A stretch of DNA of 64,000 nt from Nageia nagi (Eukaryota; Pinophyta). The notes beneath the pieces are model-generated. The model did not search any database and was not told the origin of the DNA. It saw nothing but the letters and a program-made list of their open reading frames with translations. Made by a program: the position numbers and the translations under genes. The stretch covers positions 49,166,001 through 49,230,000 of the forward strand of contig JBITNC010000001.1 of assembly GCA_050084985.1 (NCBI GenBank), given 5' to 3'. Below, piece by piece: positions 1-11,599 of this stretch. Each line of letters opens with the position of its first letter. Positions within the stretch are counted from its first letter, which is position 1.

Positions 1-241
1 TTAATAATTAAGCAACTTATTTTTGAAATAGTATAAGCATAACATCAAGCATGAAGTCATGGTTATAGATCTATGTGCTGTGATGCAAGGTAGTAATGAA
101 AATCTTAAAAAGTTTATCATGTGATTCAAGAAGACATAGCAACAAATCAAAACTAAGCTCACAAAAAAAGAGGTAAATAATATCTTCAAGGATTCTATCA
201 TATTATCCTTACAATCTTTTTTTTTATTATACACATATAGC

Positions 242-904
242 ATTTTCTAATATGACATATAAGATATTGGAAAAAGGAAAAGTCCTTGTGAAATTAGGGC
301 TTGTGAAGTATCAAGATGATGACAATTCTAGGGCCAAAGATAAGCAGCCATAATCACCAAGAAAGATAAATCCATTCATGCAAAAAAAAAAGTAGATCAA
401 AAGAAAGAAAGGAAATTCATAAAGTTTCCTATACCTCCCAAGTTTATCTTGAAAGATATAATGGCAAAGGGACTATTATAGCCTTTACCTAAGCAAGAGG
501 AAGATGAGTTAGTAGAGAGGCCAGCATGGTACAAGGAAGATAGATAATGTGAATATAATCAAACTAAGGGGCATGCCACTAATGGGTGTGGAGGCCTAAG
601 AAACAAAATACAAAGGCTCATAGAGGATGGATTCTATGTGTGTTCTATCATGGTTAAAAATATAGGGGAAGAGCAACATATCAATGTAATTTTCCATGAA
701 GAAGTGTGCATAGCACTTACAAGAGGAAGATCAAGAGTACCAATGGATCCTATCACATGTGAAAAGGAGCTTCCTAAAAACCTAAGAAGTTTTGACCTCA
801 TTGAGCAACTCAAGAATACACAAGCCAAAGTTAGTTTATTTGAATTTGTTCAAAGTTTAGAACCTCATAGAGAAATGATGAATCAGATTTTCAAGAATAG
901 TTAG
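242..904 (+). pseudogene. E1 gag C-terminal part with zinc knuckle
   Basis: One reading frame runs from about 242 to 904 with a few stops. It is Lys-rich, then carries a retroviral-type zinc knuckle at 548-589 (C-E-Y-N, then G-H, then N-G-C), where the first His of the C-x2-H-x4-H-x4-C pattern is now Asn. The following stretch (638-904) ends in a segment of the form 'slfefvqsl..hremmnqif', the gag-protease linker seen in Tat elements; E2 has an equivalent near 11470-11540. The gag would coat the RNA in virus-like particles. The N-terminal capsid part is outside the window. Stops include TAG at presumed Gln codons. Confidence 0.75.
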
Positions 905-1065
905 ATAGATAGGAACATATTAATCACTTCTTTTGTAAAAAAAGAAAAAATATGGATTAAAGGAGATGTTATCGCTTTTCACCCTAGTAAAAGGCCTAGC
1001 AAGGATGTGACCTAGTTACATTCACCATTGTTTATTGAAGTAAATATATTCAAAAATATAATTAA

Positions 1066-1416
1066 GATATCATTGATAGATGGTGGGGTACCTTTGAATA
1101 TTACCACCACTCACTTGCTTTCATAGTTTGATCCAAATTTATTACCTTCAAGAGAAGAGACTACCATGAGAGTTAAGGGGTTTGATGGTGTTCCAAAGAA
1201 ATGTGCAATAATCATCACACTATAATCAAAGTAGGAAATAAGGTACTTCATACCCTCTTCTACATTATAGATGGAAAAATTTCTTTTAATTTCATTCTTG
1301 GAAGACCTTGGATAGATGACATGGAAGGAGTAGCATCCACTTTGCATAGATGTTTCAAGTTTTGTTTCAAAGGAAATGTTTACAAGGTAGAAGTAGATGA
1401 GCAGATAGCCAAGTAG
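1066..1416 (+). pseudogene. E1 retroviral-type aspartic protease
   Basis: The active-site loop is visible as I-D-G-G near 1075, followed after a frameshift (about 1200) by the C-terminal signature I-L-G-R-P-W-I-D-D (around 1297-1323) and a G-V-A-S-T-L-H segment, all typical of the pepsin-like protease of Tat elements. The enzyme would cut the gag-pol polyprotein. The ancestral active site is normally D-T/S-G; here the second residue is Gly. From 1417 to 2080 the sequence is a low-conservation linker with an open stretch at 1874-2080 rich in Glu and no recognisable motif. Confidence 0.75.
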
Positions 1417-2095
1417 TGCAATTATGTTCTCCCTGAGAGATTTGTTTCATATGATGTGAAAGATGAGGCTATCCTAGCTAAGAATGATTAGATCTATAGA
1501 AAAGCATTACAAAGAATTAACGTTAGGGATATCAGGTTTGGTTCGTACACCATCATAGACATCAATAACATTAGTCTAGAGAGAGACATAAACAAATGGT
1601 TAGAGGCTTAGGAAAAGGATCACCTATGCTCCTTAGCTCCATAAAGACCATCAATAGTCCTCTTTAGAGGAAATCATAAAGGAAAACAAATGTTGCATCA
1701 TTTTATATCATGGAGATGGTCACGATGGTCAAGTTAGTTGTTTGTTATTAACATAAGAAGATGAATGGGTAAGAGATGATCTAAATTGCTTTATTATTGA
1801 ATGTGAAATAGATGATGAAGATGTAATATATGCTATAGAATTATTTGAGAATGATGATATTTTTTTAGAATCTATGGGTGCTAAAATTGAATATCCAGCT
1901 AGGCATGAAAAGAAGACTCATAAACATTATCTAGATGTACATGTTTACTTTGGTGAATCTATGGAAGATAAAATTGAAGGGTTGGAAGAGTTGTCATTTC
2001 CCACACTAGAAAAATCAGAGATGACTTGGTTGAATGAAGAGATACAAGATGTTAACATTGGTTATCAAGAGACACTGTGATTCTTAAAAATAGGT

Positions 2096-3000
2096 AAGCT
2101 CCTTGAGGAACCTTTGCAAAATGAGTTGATTCAATCCTTTCATGATTATTTCAAATTGTTTGCATGGTCATATAAAGATATGTTTGGATTATATGAAAAT
2201 TTTATGGTACATAACTTGGTTTTTGAAAAAGGAGTAGTTTCTGTAAAGCAAAAACCAAGAAAGATACCTTTTCAGATTTCTTTACTAGTCAAGAAGGAAA
2301 TTGAGAAACTATTGGAAGTTGGATTCATTAGGCCCATTGATTATTTAGAATGGATGGCCAATTTAGTTTTGATGAAAAATCCTAAAGGTGAAATTAGAGT
2401 ATGTACTAATTTTAGAGATCTCAATAAATCATGTCCAAAAGATGACTTCCCACTACCCAACATAGATATGATCATTGAAAATTTGGTAGGTTATTAGATG
2501 TTATCATTTATGGATGGATTTTTAGGGTATAATAAAATCAAAATTAAGGAAAGTGATCAGCATAAAATAACCTTTAAAACTTCTTGGGGCAACTTTTGCT
2601 ACAAGGTAATGCCATTTGGTCTTATGAATGTAGGGGCCACATATCAAAGAGCAATGATAGCCATGTTCCATGACTTTATTTATAAAAAAGTAAAGGTTTA
2701 TGTAGATGATATATTGATAAAATAAAAGAATAAAAAAGACCATGTCAATGATGTAAAAATAACATTTGAAATGATGAAGAAGTACAAGTTAAGAATGAAG
2801 CTTCAAAAATGTGTATTTGGGGTATCATCAAGAAAACTCTTGGGGCACATTATCTCAAGGAGAGGGGTTGAAGTGGATCCAAAGAATATTAAGGCTATCA
2901 TAGAAATGTCTCTTCCTACAAATCTCAAGTAATTGAGAAGCCTTCAAGGTAAGATTCAAGCTATTAGAAGATTCATTTATCAATTAATAGATAAGATAGC
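2096..3000 (+). pseudogene. E1 reverse transcriptase
   Basis: The whole RT stays in a single frame interrupted by stops at 2495 (TAG), 2723 (TAA) and 2930 (TAA). Motifs read in order: L-F-A-W-S-Y-K-D-M pre-RT motif, P-R-K-I-P, F-R-D-L-N-K-S, D-D-F-P-L-P, S-F-M-D-G-F-L-G-Y-N, M-P-F-G-L, and an intact catalytic Y-V-D-D at 2699-2710. It continues into the thumb (L-G-H-I-I-S-R-R-G). This is a classical Ty3 RT copying element RNA into cDNA in the cytoplasmic particle. The two stops flanking the palm look like CAG to TAG and Gln/Lys to TAA changes, so decay is by point mutation and the frame is otherwise unbroken. Confidence 0.93.
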
Positions 3001-3049
3001 TCATATGTATCATTTACTTAAGAAAGAAGTTGAGTTTAAATGGGATGTT

Positions 3050-3433
3050 AAGTGTTAAGAAGCATTTGATAGAATAAAAGAGTATTTGCTACATCCATGG
3101 ATCTTAGCTCCATATAGGCATTGAGAACCCCTTTGGATCTATGTCTTAGCTATAGAGCATGCATTTGGGGTAATGTTGGCAAAGAAAGAAGAATATGGTA
3201 AAGAAAGAGTAGTCTACTTTATTAGTAGAACATTGAAAGAGTATGAAATCAGATACACACCCATTGAGAAATTATGTCAAAGTATAGTGTTTGCTACTGA
3301 GAGGTTGAGGTATTATATGATCAATAGCACAACACATGTACTTACTCAAGTAGACCCATTTAAGATATCTGATGTCAAAACCATGCCTCAATGGAAGATC
3401 AGCAAAATGTATCATGCTACTTTAGGAGTTTGA
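3050..3433 (+). pseudogene. E1 degenerate RNase H (connection domain)
   Basis: In the same frame as RT, after stops at 3056 and 3122. The stretch W-I-Y-V-L-A-I-E-H-A-F-G-V-M-L-A aligns with the first strand of Ty3 RNase H, but the first catalytic Asp is missing. V-V-Y-F-I-S-R-T-L and the following Y-x-P-I-E-K segment are clear. Loss of catalytic residues in this first RNase H is known for Tat elements, where the archaeal-type domain has taken over; the downstream domain at 3655 fits that. Confidence 0.82.
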
Positions 3434-3654
3434 TATTAATTTTATGAAACAAAAATTAGTTAAAGGGTAGGTAATTACAAATTTTGTTATATATTTTCCC
3501 GCAAAAGATAATATAGAACTCAGAGAAGAATTTTAGTATGAATGTGCTTTAGAAAAAACTATAGAATGTATAGAAGAGGATCACCTACAACCTCCTTTTA
3601 GAGATAATAAGATCATTGGTGTTCCTTTCTCAGAGGTTTCAAAACTCTAGAAAA

Positions 3655-4050
3655 TGTATTTTTATGGATCATAATGTATGCGAGGGTCAGGAGTAGGAAT
3701 AGCATTAATATTGCCTTAGAATGATGTAATTCCTATGTTGTATAAACTATCATTTGAATGTACTAACAATATGGTAGAATATGAGGCTTTCATATGAGGA
3801 TTGAAAGTAGTTATAGAGATTGGTGTTATGCATTTACATATTTATGGGGATTCATAGCTGATAGTGAATCAAATCAATGAGATCTACAACATCAAGGATG
3901 AGAAACTTATTCCATATAAAGTCCTTATTGTAAAAATTCTTACTTTTTTTAAAGAGTATCAATTAGAAAACATTCAAAGGAACAATAAGAGATTGGTAGA
4001 TGCAATGGCAAGTGCAGCTTCACTTATACCAATTGAGATAAAAGGTAGAG
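3655..4050 (+). pseudogene. E1 archaeal-type RNase H (aRH), downstream of RH
   Basis: A second RNase H with the strand motif Y-F-Y-G-S (ancestral Y-F-D-G-S, Asp now Tyr), then C-T-N-N-M-V-E-Y-E-A carrying the catalytic Glu, Y-G-D-S with the second Asp, and L-V-D-A-M-A-S with the last Asp. The motif set is that of the archaeal/plant-type RNase H acquired by the Tat lineage. It sits between the degenerate RH and integrase, the order described for Tat. Stops near 3672, 3708 and 3858 break it; from 3864 to 4418 the frame is open into integrase. Confidence 0.88.
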
Positions 4051-4099
4051 AGACTACTTTCACTATTAAGAACTTGGGAACTCCATTAATTTTTAAGGA

Positions 4100-5391
4100 G
4101 GACCTAAAAATGGTTTATGTTGCTCAAAAGGTTGGTTATGAGGTAAGCCTTTGGTACCAAAACATATTCAAATATTTGAGGGATAACTTTATTAATGCTA
4201 CACTTGATAAGAGAGAACAAATTAGAATGAAAAGGCTTGCTATGAAATATGTTATTATTGGTGATATACTTTATAAAAGATCATTTAATGGTATTCTTTT
4301 GAGATATCTTCATGATGAGGAGATTGGAACAACATTAGAGCATGCTCATGGAGGGGCATGTGGAGGTCATTTCAATGGTATATTAGTCTGTGGCAAGTTG
4401 ATTAGGATGAGTTATTAGTGGCCCACTACAAGAAGTGTGAACAGTGTCAAAAACATACACACTTAGAATTAATACCTACTCAAGAGTTAAACTATGTTAC
4501 ATCACCATGGCCTTTCTCAATGTGAGCTTTGGATTTCATGGGTGTTATCAATCCTCCATCTAGTCAGGGGCATAAGTTTATCATGGTTTCTACTATATAC
4601 TACACTAAATGGGTTGAGGCAATTTATTTGAAAATAGCTATACAAAAACATGTTATCAATTTCATTAAGGAATATATCATATATCATTTGCAAATTTGTC
4701 ATACCTAAAAGGTTAATCATGGAAAATAGTGCAAATTTTATAGGAAAAGATATCAAATAATTTTGTAAAAAGAAGAAGTTTGAACAAATATTCTCTTCAA
4801 TTTACTATCCCTGAGTAAATGGACAAGCTAAAGTAACAAATAAAACAATTAAGAAAATATTAGCAAAAACCATAAAAAAAATGGTAGGGATTGGCATGAT
4901 CAATTACCATATGCCTTATAGGCATATATAACAAGTGAAAGAACAATAATAGGTGCTACTCCATACTCCCTTATGTATGGTAATGAAGTAGTTATTCCTC
5001 TTGAAATTGAGATCCCTTCTTTGAGAATCGCACTTAAAGATATTATGAAGGAACCACAACAATGGGAAGTAAGGTTAAATCAGCTAGAGGCATTAGATGA
5101 GAAAATAATTAATGCACTAGAGCATCTTAGAACATATTAGCAAAGAATAAAGAGGGCCTATGGAAAGAAAATGGTTCCCAAGACATTTGAGGTTGGGGAT
5201 ATGATTCTCTAAGAGAACATTTCTAACACTCCAGCAAAGGATAAATTTAAAGGAAAGTTTTAGCCAAATTGGGTTGGCCCATACATCATCACAAAGGTCT
5301 TTGGTAGAGGTGCATATATATTATCTACATTGGATGGAAAGGTTCTCAAAAATCCCATAAATGCTAGGCACCTTAAGAAGTATCAAATCTA
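4100..5391 (+). pseudogene. E1 integrase
   Basis: Open from 3864 to 4418 in one frame: a Leu-rich aRH-integrase linker, then G-D-I-L-Y-K-R-S-F and the H2C2 zinc-binding module (A-H-G-G-A-C-G-G-H-F; cysteine pair near 4435-4450 after a frameshift). The core follows: a D-F-M-G-V-I-N-P-P-S segment near 4532-4560, N-S/G-x-F near 4728-4740 and Y-Y-P-x-V-N-G-Q-A near 4801-4830. The tail (5160-5391) has F-E-V-G-D-M and W-V-G-P-Y, the GPY/F-type C-terminal module that binds target DNA. Several frameshifts and stops make it inactive. Confidence 0.85.
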
Positions 5392-5590
5392 GGTGGCCTA
5401 TGGGTTGACCCATGCATCTGTTTTCATAAAAATGTTACTACAAGAATAAGCATGTGAACATATGGCACAAATTTAAAATATAAGTTCATTTCAATGTTAA
5501 AAGAGGAGCACTAGTAATCCATTTTAGCATGAAATTATCACCGATAGTCCTATTTCATAGTTAGAAATAGCAAAAATAAAAACCACCAGA

Positions 5591-5830
5591 TACCCCTTGG
5601 TGTAAAGTTTCAGCTCCTAGATTGTAAATTTACATGCCTCTTAGTAGAGTCTCAGCTCCCATATCATCATCTTAGTTTCATGTTTCTTGTTAGAGTCTTA
5701 GCTCCACCCCTCATTTCAATATGCCTCTAGTGTAGAGTTTTAGCTCTCATACTCATTGCAATATGCCTCTTGGTAGAGTCTCAACTCCTAGTTTTATCAT
5801 TATGCCTCTTAGCAGGAAGTCCAACTTTTA
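5591..5830 (+). repeat. Post-integrase imperfect tandem repeat, about 39-46 bp unit
   Basis: Five to six degenerate copies of a unit that contains 'tgcctct(t)agtagagtctcagctcc' followed by a variable T/A-rich spacer. Unit starts are near 5591, 5635, 5681, 5722, 5764 and 5803. It lies between the end of E1 integrase and the polypurine tract, so it belongs to the element's 3' untranslated part. Confidence 0.8.
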
Positions 5831-6231
5831 GAAGATCAATGGATAGAACCATAAATGAAATGAAATGGCTGTCCTCCATATATAAAAATATATCAAAAAT
5901 ATGGGTAATTTTCATTAATGACCTCTTGGTAGATGGCTATGGATCTTAGAACTCTTTCTTTTGTAGGTCATCATCAGAGCTCATGGAGCACATCAATGTT
6001 AACTATGGGCAACATGGTGGATGTCATATGAGGGGGTTTTCTTAAACTCATACCTTTTTTCAATATGTTTCTCATCTTTATTATATCTTTATCATAGTTT
6101 AGTATCAAAATAGATTGATTAGTGTTGGTATTATGCTTGTTAATACTTATCAATATTTGATTTATATGGCATCTTGGTTGTACTTTGAATGAAAAATCTC
6201 AATGCACCTAGTGATTTTCAATTTCTCATCC

Positions 6232-6240
6232 AAAGGGGGG
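6232..6240 (+). promoter_or_regulatory. E1 polypurine tract
   Basis: AAAGGGGGG, followed at 6245 by TATTATCACC. This is the expected arrangement of a plus-strand priming site directly before a 3' LTR; the LTR's TG start would then have become TA by a G to A change. Confidence 0.72.
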
Positions 6241-6244
6241 CATC

Positions 6245-6840
6245 TATTATCACCTAAAATTAATTTATGCATTTAAATTAATACATTAGGAAATATGTTC
6301 CCACACTTATACACACTTAGTTCAAGAATTTTAATGTTATCTTGGATATGGTTAATATATATCATCGACTTACAATATTCTTGTTTATGTAGGTACACGT
6401 TGACCTAAGGAGTAGGTAATATTATTATCTATATAAATAGATATCTAATAGTAAGTTCAAATCAAGGATATACATGATCCTATATCTAGTCTTGATGATG
6501 GTACTCTTTTAGGTGTCTCTTGACATCACCATTCAAGGTTGGGTTTGTATACTTCCTTATGTGAGCATCCTAATGATTGTTAGCTTATTTGAGTATCAAA
6601 CTAAGATGATTGAGAGTCCATGTGGAGGCACAAAGTTATTTTAGAATAGACTACAATCTAATGAAGACCAACAGTGCTCCTCTATAGATGAAATATACTA
6701 TTGATGCTCCTTTTGAGCATGCAATAGATTGCTCATAGCCCTTTCTTTGGATCATCTTGCTCCATGAATTTGGGTACAAACTCTATTGGTTGTTGAGACT
6801 TTTTCACTATCTTCCATTCATTGATATCAGGTACATTCCA
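6245..6840 (+). repeat. E1 putative 3' LTR (right end uncertain)
   Basis: Begins right after the polypurine tract with TATTATCACC, a plausible decayed TGTTATCACC. A TATA box (TATATAAATA at 6430-6439) lies about 185 bp in, consistent with U3 then R. The 5' LTR is outside the window, so the end cannot be fixed by comparison; the chosen end is a CA near 6840. Confidence 0.45.
6430..6439 (+). promoter_or_regulatory. TATA box in E1 3' LTR
   Basis: TATATAAATA inside the putative LTR, in a suitable place for the element promoter. No expression evidence. Confidence 0.4.
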
Positions 6841-7023
6841 TGAGGTAAGTATACAAAATCAATTTTGTTTGGTGATGTTAATTTCTATTCCAGTTATTCA
6901 TTATCTCCTATATTAGATTTTCTTATTATAAATTGCTATCTGTTAGCTCATAATTTACAAATATTCCTTTGAGACTATAGGTATTCATTTATTTGCATTC
7001 TCGAATACATTTTATTTGTAAAC

Positions 7024-7425
7024 ATAAAGTATTGGCATTTTATTATTCAAATTATTGATGTTTTATGATTCAAAGTATTGAAATTTTATGAGTCAAAGTA
7101 TTGATGTTTTATGAGTCAAAGTATTAAAAATCTTGACATTTTATGAGTCAGAGTATTGACATGTTATGAGTCAGAATGGTGATGCTTTATGAGTTAGAAT
7201 GGTGACACTTTATGAGTCAAAGTTCTTAATGCTTTATGAGTCATAGTTATGATGCTTTATGAGTCAAACTCTTGAAATTTTATGAGTTAGAGTATTGATG
7301 TTTTATGAGTCAAACTTTTAACATTTTATGATTTAGAATGGTTATGATTTACAGATCAAAATTATTGAAACTTTACAAGTCAAAGTTGTGATGCTTTATG
7401 ATTCAAACTCTTGGAATTTTGGTTT
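7024..7425 (+). repeat. 23-bp minisatellite, about 16-17 copies, with TGAGTCA cores
   Basis: A run of imperfect 22-24 bp units of the form 'attgatgttttatgagtcaaagt'. Most units carry TTATGAGTCA, i.e. the TGAGTCA site bound by GCN4/AP-1-like bZIP proteins. Some units have mutated to TGATTCA or TGAGTTA, and one unit has a 9-bp insertion near 7127. It sits between E1 and E2 in non-coding sequence; whether it is part of an LTR is not resolved. Confidence 0.85.
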
Positions 7426-8094
7426 ATGAAAATAAAAATATACTTGATGCATTGCTTAATGCATGGGTTGATAGTACTTAGCATCATGTGAGGAATTAAG
7501 AAGAGACCAAGAAAAAGAAAAAAAAGTACTCTACATCTTGATGCATTAGATGATGTAAAACCCATAAAATATAGTAGTGATAATAGATCACTTTTAAACA
7601 TCTTCATGTGAGTATTTGGGATTCACCCTTACATTTTCTTATGGAGCCTTCTATTCTCTTGGTTATTTCTCTCTAGGGTTTGCAGATTGGGCTTTGTATT
7701 CCTACTCACTAAGATTACATTAGCTCCTCCACATAGGTGCAAGTTCTTATTTCTACAAACCTCCAAGACTTTGAAATATATTTGCATATTTATTCTACAT
7801 GAACCTTTCCTCTCAACATGAGTGTAGGTTTTTAGCAGATGTAGGTAACATAGGCCCTTTATTTGCATGGTCTCTCAATGGTGTAATACACCATAGAAGG
7901 CCCTCAGGAATATCTCTCTCAATAAAGATATTGTAATTTCTCATTTATAAGTTTTCTTTAACCCTCCAAATCAAACATTCTTTGATACCAAATGAGAAAT
8001 AATTTCTATATTGTTCTAATTATTTCATGAATGATCAAATACATATATAGTTCTAGAATAGACCTAGAATATTCTCAATACTAACAAATACAAC

Positions 8095-8178
8095 TTGGAA
8101 CCAACTAAGACACACTTATACCCAACTAAAAAACACTTAGAACCAAATAAGACACACTTAGACCCAACTAAGACACAC
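8095..8178 (+). repeat. Four exact-length 21-bp tandem repeats
   Basis: Units at 8095, 8116, 8137 and 8158, each 21 bp, of the form 'ttagacccaactaagacacac' with 1-5 differences. The period is a multiple of three, but I see no coding frame around it. Confidence 0.9.
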
Positions 8179-9074
8179 TATATGTAGCACTTTTCATTAC
8201 TTCAAGATAAATATTTTGTTACAAAAAATAATATTCTAAATACTAGACTTAAGAAATACTAGGAATAGGACTTAGGGAAAATACTAGGAAGCTCAATATT
8301 CTAATACTTAAGGTAGTGGCAGAGAGACCACTTGTTGTTAAAACTATGCATCCATTCAAAATCCATTTTTGTCACTAATTGGGTGATGGTGATTAGGATG
8401 ATTCAAGAAGGAATAAATCATTTCAAATATCATTCTTCAAATCTTTTTTTAAATGTTAATTGCTAAATAATTGGTGGTTACAATCTATCCATAATCTAAA
8501 TAATATTATCCATAAGTGTCCAAACTATTAAATAAATAGTATAAGCCATTGGTTAAATTTTAATAATCATATGCTTATTAACATTTATGATGAAAAATAA
8601 TTTAAACATTGTTTGCTAATAAATTTATCTCAAAGGTATCTAATATTAATATTAATATCAATTTAAATATTAATATCCAAAATCTCATTCTTGAAACTAG
8701 AATCCATGATTAATAAATATTGGATTATCTTTTGAGCATAATTGTCAAAATAGCCAATGTAATTCATAAGCTATTTTTATCATGTGTTTGATTGCAATGG
8801 GGCCCCTCCAAGCTCTGCAACTCAAATGGCATTAACATAATCCCATAAAAGTTAAAATATATATGTTTAATTCTTAAGATTAAAGGAGTATAACATCTTA
8901 AGAGAACATTATGTATACCAAATTACACTAAATCCCATAAACCCTAGGAGTTCAAAAAGGGTTCCAATGTCGACCCATGATATCTTCTCCCACTAGGATT
9001 AAACATAGTCTATTGTGTTTTGTTTAAGAAAGTGATAGAAAAGTAAATTTAAATTTTATTTTCTCTACTAAGAA

Positions 9075-11187
9075 ATGAAAACAAAATCATATCTTCAACA
9101 TGCATATACTCTTCTTCTTTTTCAACATTATCTAAAGAAATTCAAACCTTTAACCATTGTTTCAACTTTGAAATTTTTAATACATACAACAAGCCCTATG
9201 TATCAAAACTTAGAAGGATTTACTACATATTACAATCCTTACCAATTGTTAAATCCTGATCAAATATGTTACATGGAGCTAGTTGAACCAATTGTTTATC
9301 CATAGTCATAGAATATAAATTTTGAAAGTTTACCTTTGCAGAGACAATTTGAATCCACTAGATCATAACAATAGTTACAAGTAATTCCTCCATACGTGCA
9401 TAAGAAAGTTGAGGCATCTTGAAGAATTGCACACATATCAAGAGAGTATCATTAATGTAACTTACAAGAATATTATCAAAGTTTAATACAAACTAGTATA
9501 ATTCAAAATATAAGTCAACCAATCCAAGTGAGAACTAGACCATCATCTCCTAAGGTTAGAGTGCAATCTCCTAAGCCTCGATCATTGTCACCTCAAAGAC
9601 AAAGAACACACCAATATCATTATCATGCTATAAAATAAGAAGTTATATTGAAAAATAGGGAAGATCAAGCATAGAGAGTTACGCCTTGGGTATAAGGTAG
9701 ACAACAAATTTATCAAGCACCTTATCAACAACATCCTCCTAGTGTTCCTCAACAACCTTAGCTTCAAGTGAGACTACCTAAGTATCATGTTCCTTATCAA
9801 CAACCTTAGTCTTAGGTTAGGCCACCTGAGTATCATACCATTTATCAATAGTCATGGCCACAAGTTCAATAAGTTATCCTACAACCTTAATCGCAAGTTA
9901 GGCCACTAGAGTACCAAGTTATTATACAACCTCAATCATAGGTTATATAGCCTAAATTCAAGCTCCTTATCAGTAACTTCAATCTCAATATGGAAAAAAA
10001 TAAACTAAACAACCAAAACAACAAATAGTGCCCTATAATTAGGGTTATTATGAGCAACTGTATGAACACTCTCAAGGATAACAAGAAGAGAATGATCTTG
10101 AGAATGTCAATGATATTCAAGAAGAGACCCAACCACTAAAAATAATAATTAAAGAAGATAGCGATCTTGCAAAATGATTAAAATAAATAGAGTAATAATT
10201 GCTTATACAAAATAAGAAAAATTTATCGTATGAAATGATTTGTGGTTATACATCCTAATATCCCCAAAAAAAATATTTCTTATAAATTTGAAATACCTGA
10301 GATAGAACCATTTAAAGGAAAATAAGACCCAAAAGAACATTTTATAAGGTTTAAATATTCAAGCTATTTGATTTCTAATGATTATGCATTAATGCTACAT
10401 GTATTTCCCATGATGCTTGCTAAACAAGCCATGGATTGGTACAATAACTTGCTTGAACATAGCATCAAGTCATATTCTTAGTTGGCAAATTTGTTTTTAC
10501 AACATTTTAGGATTAATATTAAGGATAATACATCTATCACTAATCTTACAAGGTTACAAAAATTTTCAAATGAATCCATTACTAATTTTATTTCATGATG
10601 GAGAGTTGTGTTAACAAGTATGCCTTACACACTACCTCAAGAGGAGTTAGTTAAATTATTTAGTTAAAGCTACTCGAGACCTATTACTAGTATGATGATT
10701 ATTCAACAAGATAAAATGTTTAAAGATGCTATTTATTAAGCAATCATTATTAAAAGAGTTAAAAATCAAGATGGAGAAATTAAAGGTAAAAAATATGTAG
10801 GATATATAAAAAATAAACCTCCAGCAGATAAAACATTACCAAAAAATAAAGTCTCTATTGCAAAATAAAATGAACCAATGCAAAAAAAAAAAGGCTAAAA
10901 TGGAATATAGACCAAGAAGAAAGTACACACCTTTGTTATAATCTCTTTATAATATCTTGACAAGATTGTTAGATCGTAACCTAATTACTTTACTTGAAGA
11001 TAGGCCAAAAAGTGAGCAAAATAAGGAAATTAAATGGTATAAAGTAGAGGCATTTTGTGACTTCCATCACCATAGTGGTCATGATATAAACAAGTGTAGG
11101 ACCTTAAAAAATATAGTTCAAGACTTAATTGAAAGTAGAAAGTTAGAAGCAGACAATCCTATTGCTACTCCTAATCCAGATCTATAA
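9075..11187 (+). pseudogene. E2 gag with Gln/Pro-rich linker, capsid domain and zinc knuckle
   Basis: Starts at the ATG at 9075 with an open N-terminal stretch (76 aa). A Gln/Pro/Tyr-rich linker (about 9500-9960) contains a repeated phrase. The retrotransposon gag domain follows (about 10285-10700): I-E-P-F-K-G-K, P-K-E-H-F-I-R-F-K-Y, A-M-D-W-Y-N-N-L and L-F-L-Q-H-F-R-I, the classic gag capsid signatures. Near 11060-11100 is C-D-F-H-H-H-S-G-H-D-I-N-K-C, a Cys/His zinc knuckle. Several stops at presumed Gln codons and at least one frameshift inactivate it. Confidence 0.85.
9720..9960 (+). repeat. Coding repeat in E2 gag linker, about 54-bp unit
   Basis: About four to five imperfect copies of 'caaccttaatcgcaagttagg' plus 'ccacctgagtatca', encoding Gln/Pro/Tyr-rich phrases such as Q-V-R-P-P-E-Y. 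Many former CAA/CAG codons are now TAA/TAG. Confidence 0.75.
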
Positions 11188-11599
11188 ATCTATTAAAATA
11201 CTCTTCCCCATCATACTACAAATAAAATTTCTTAGAATGTAAATGAAAAATAGGTAACACATAAGTGGGATCCTAATAGTGTTGGTTTTGTTTCATGATA
11301 AGTGTTGCTACAAGATTTCAAAAGGCCAAAGGAAGATAGAGTGGTCTATTAAATAATCAACAAGATAGAATTAATATGTCACCTCTAATACTTGGTCCTC
11401 AACCTCCTAAATTTTTAGTTAAGAGTGCATTATAGTAGTAATTAAAGATTTCACAAGTAAAACTATCCTTGTTTGATCTATTACAATAGTTTAAACATCA
11501 TAAGGATGCAATGAATCAGATATTACAAAAAATTAAATTGGATATTAATGATATTTAAAGCTTTACAACTTTCATAGGAAATATAAAAATTATCTAAAA

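Larger units (their letters stand above)
1..6840 (+). mobile_element. E1: decayed Ty3/gypsy element, Tat-type, 5' end outside window
   Basis: A + strand Ty3 element whose 5' LTR and start of gag lie left of the window. Domains read in order: gag tail with zinc knuckle (242-904), aspartic protease (1066-1416), reverse transcriptase (2096-3000), a catalytically degenerate RNase H (3050-3433), a second archaeal-type RNase H (3655-4050) and integrase (4100-5391). A non-coding stretch with short tandem repeats follows, then a polypurine tract at 6232-6240 and the start of a 3' LTR. The RT-RH-aRH-IN order is the published hallmark of the plant Tat lineage. Every domain carries stops or frameshifts, so it is inactive. 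The right end is uncertain: I chose a CA at about 6840 only because it gives a plausible LTR of about 0.6 kb. Confidence 0.88.
6841..9074. other. Non-coding stretch between E1 and E2
   Basis: Apart from the 23-bp and 21-bp arrays I see no protein motif here. The 5' LTR and primer site of E2 should lie in this interval, immediately before gag, but I could not find a convincing TG...CA pair or primer-binding site. Confidence 0.5.
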
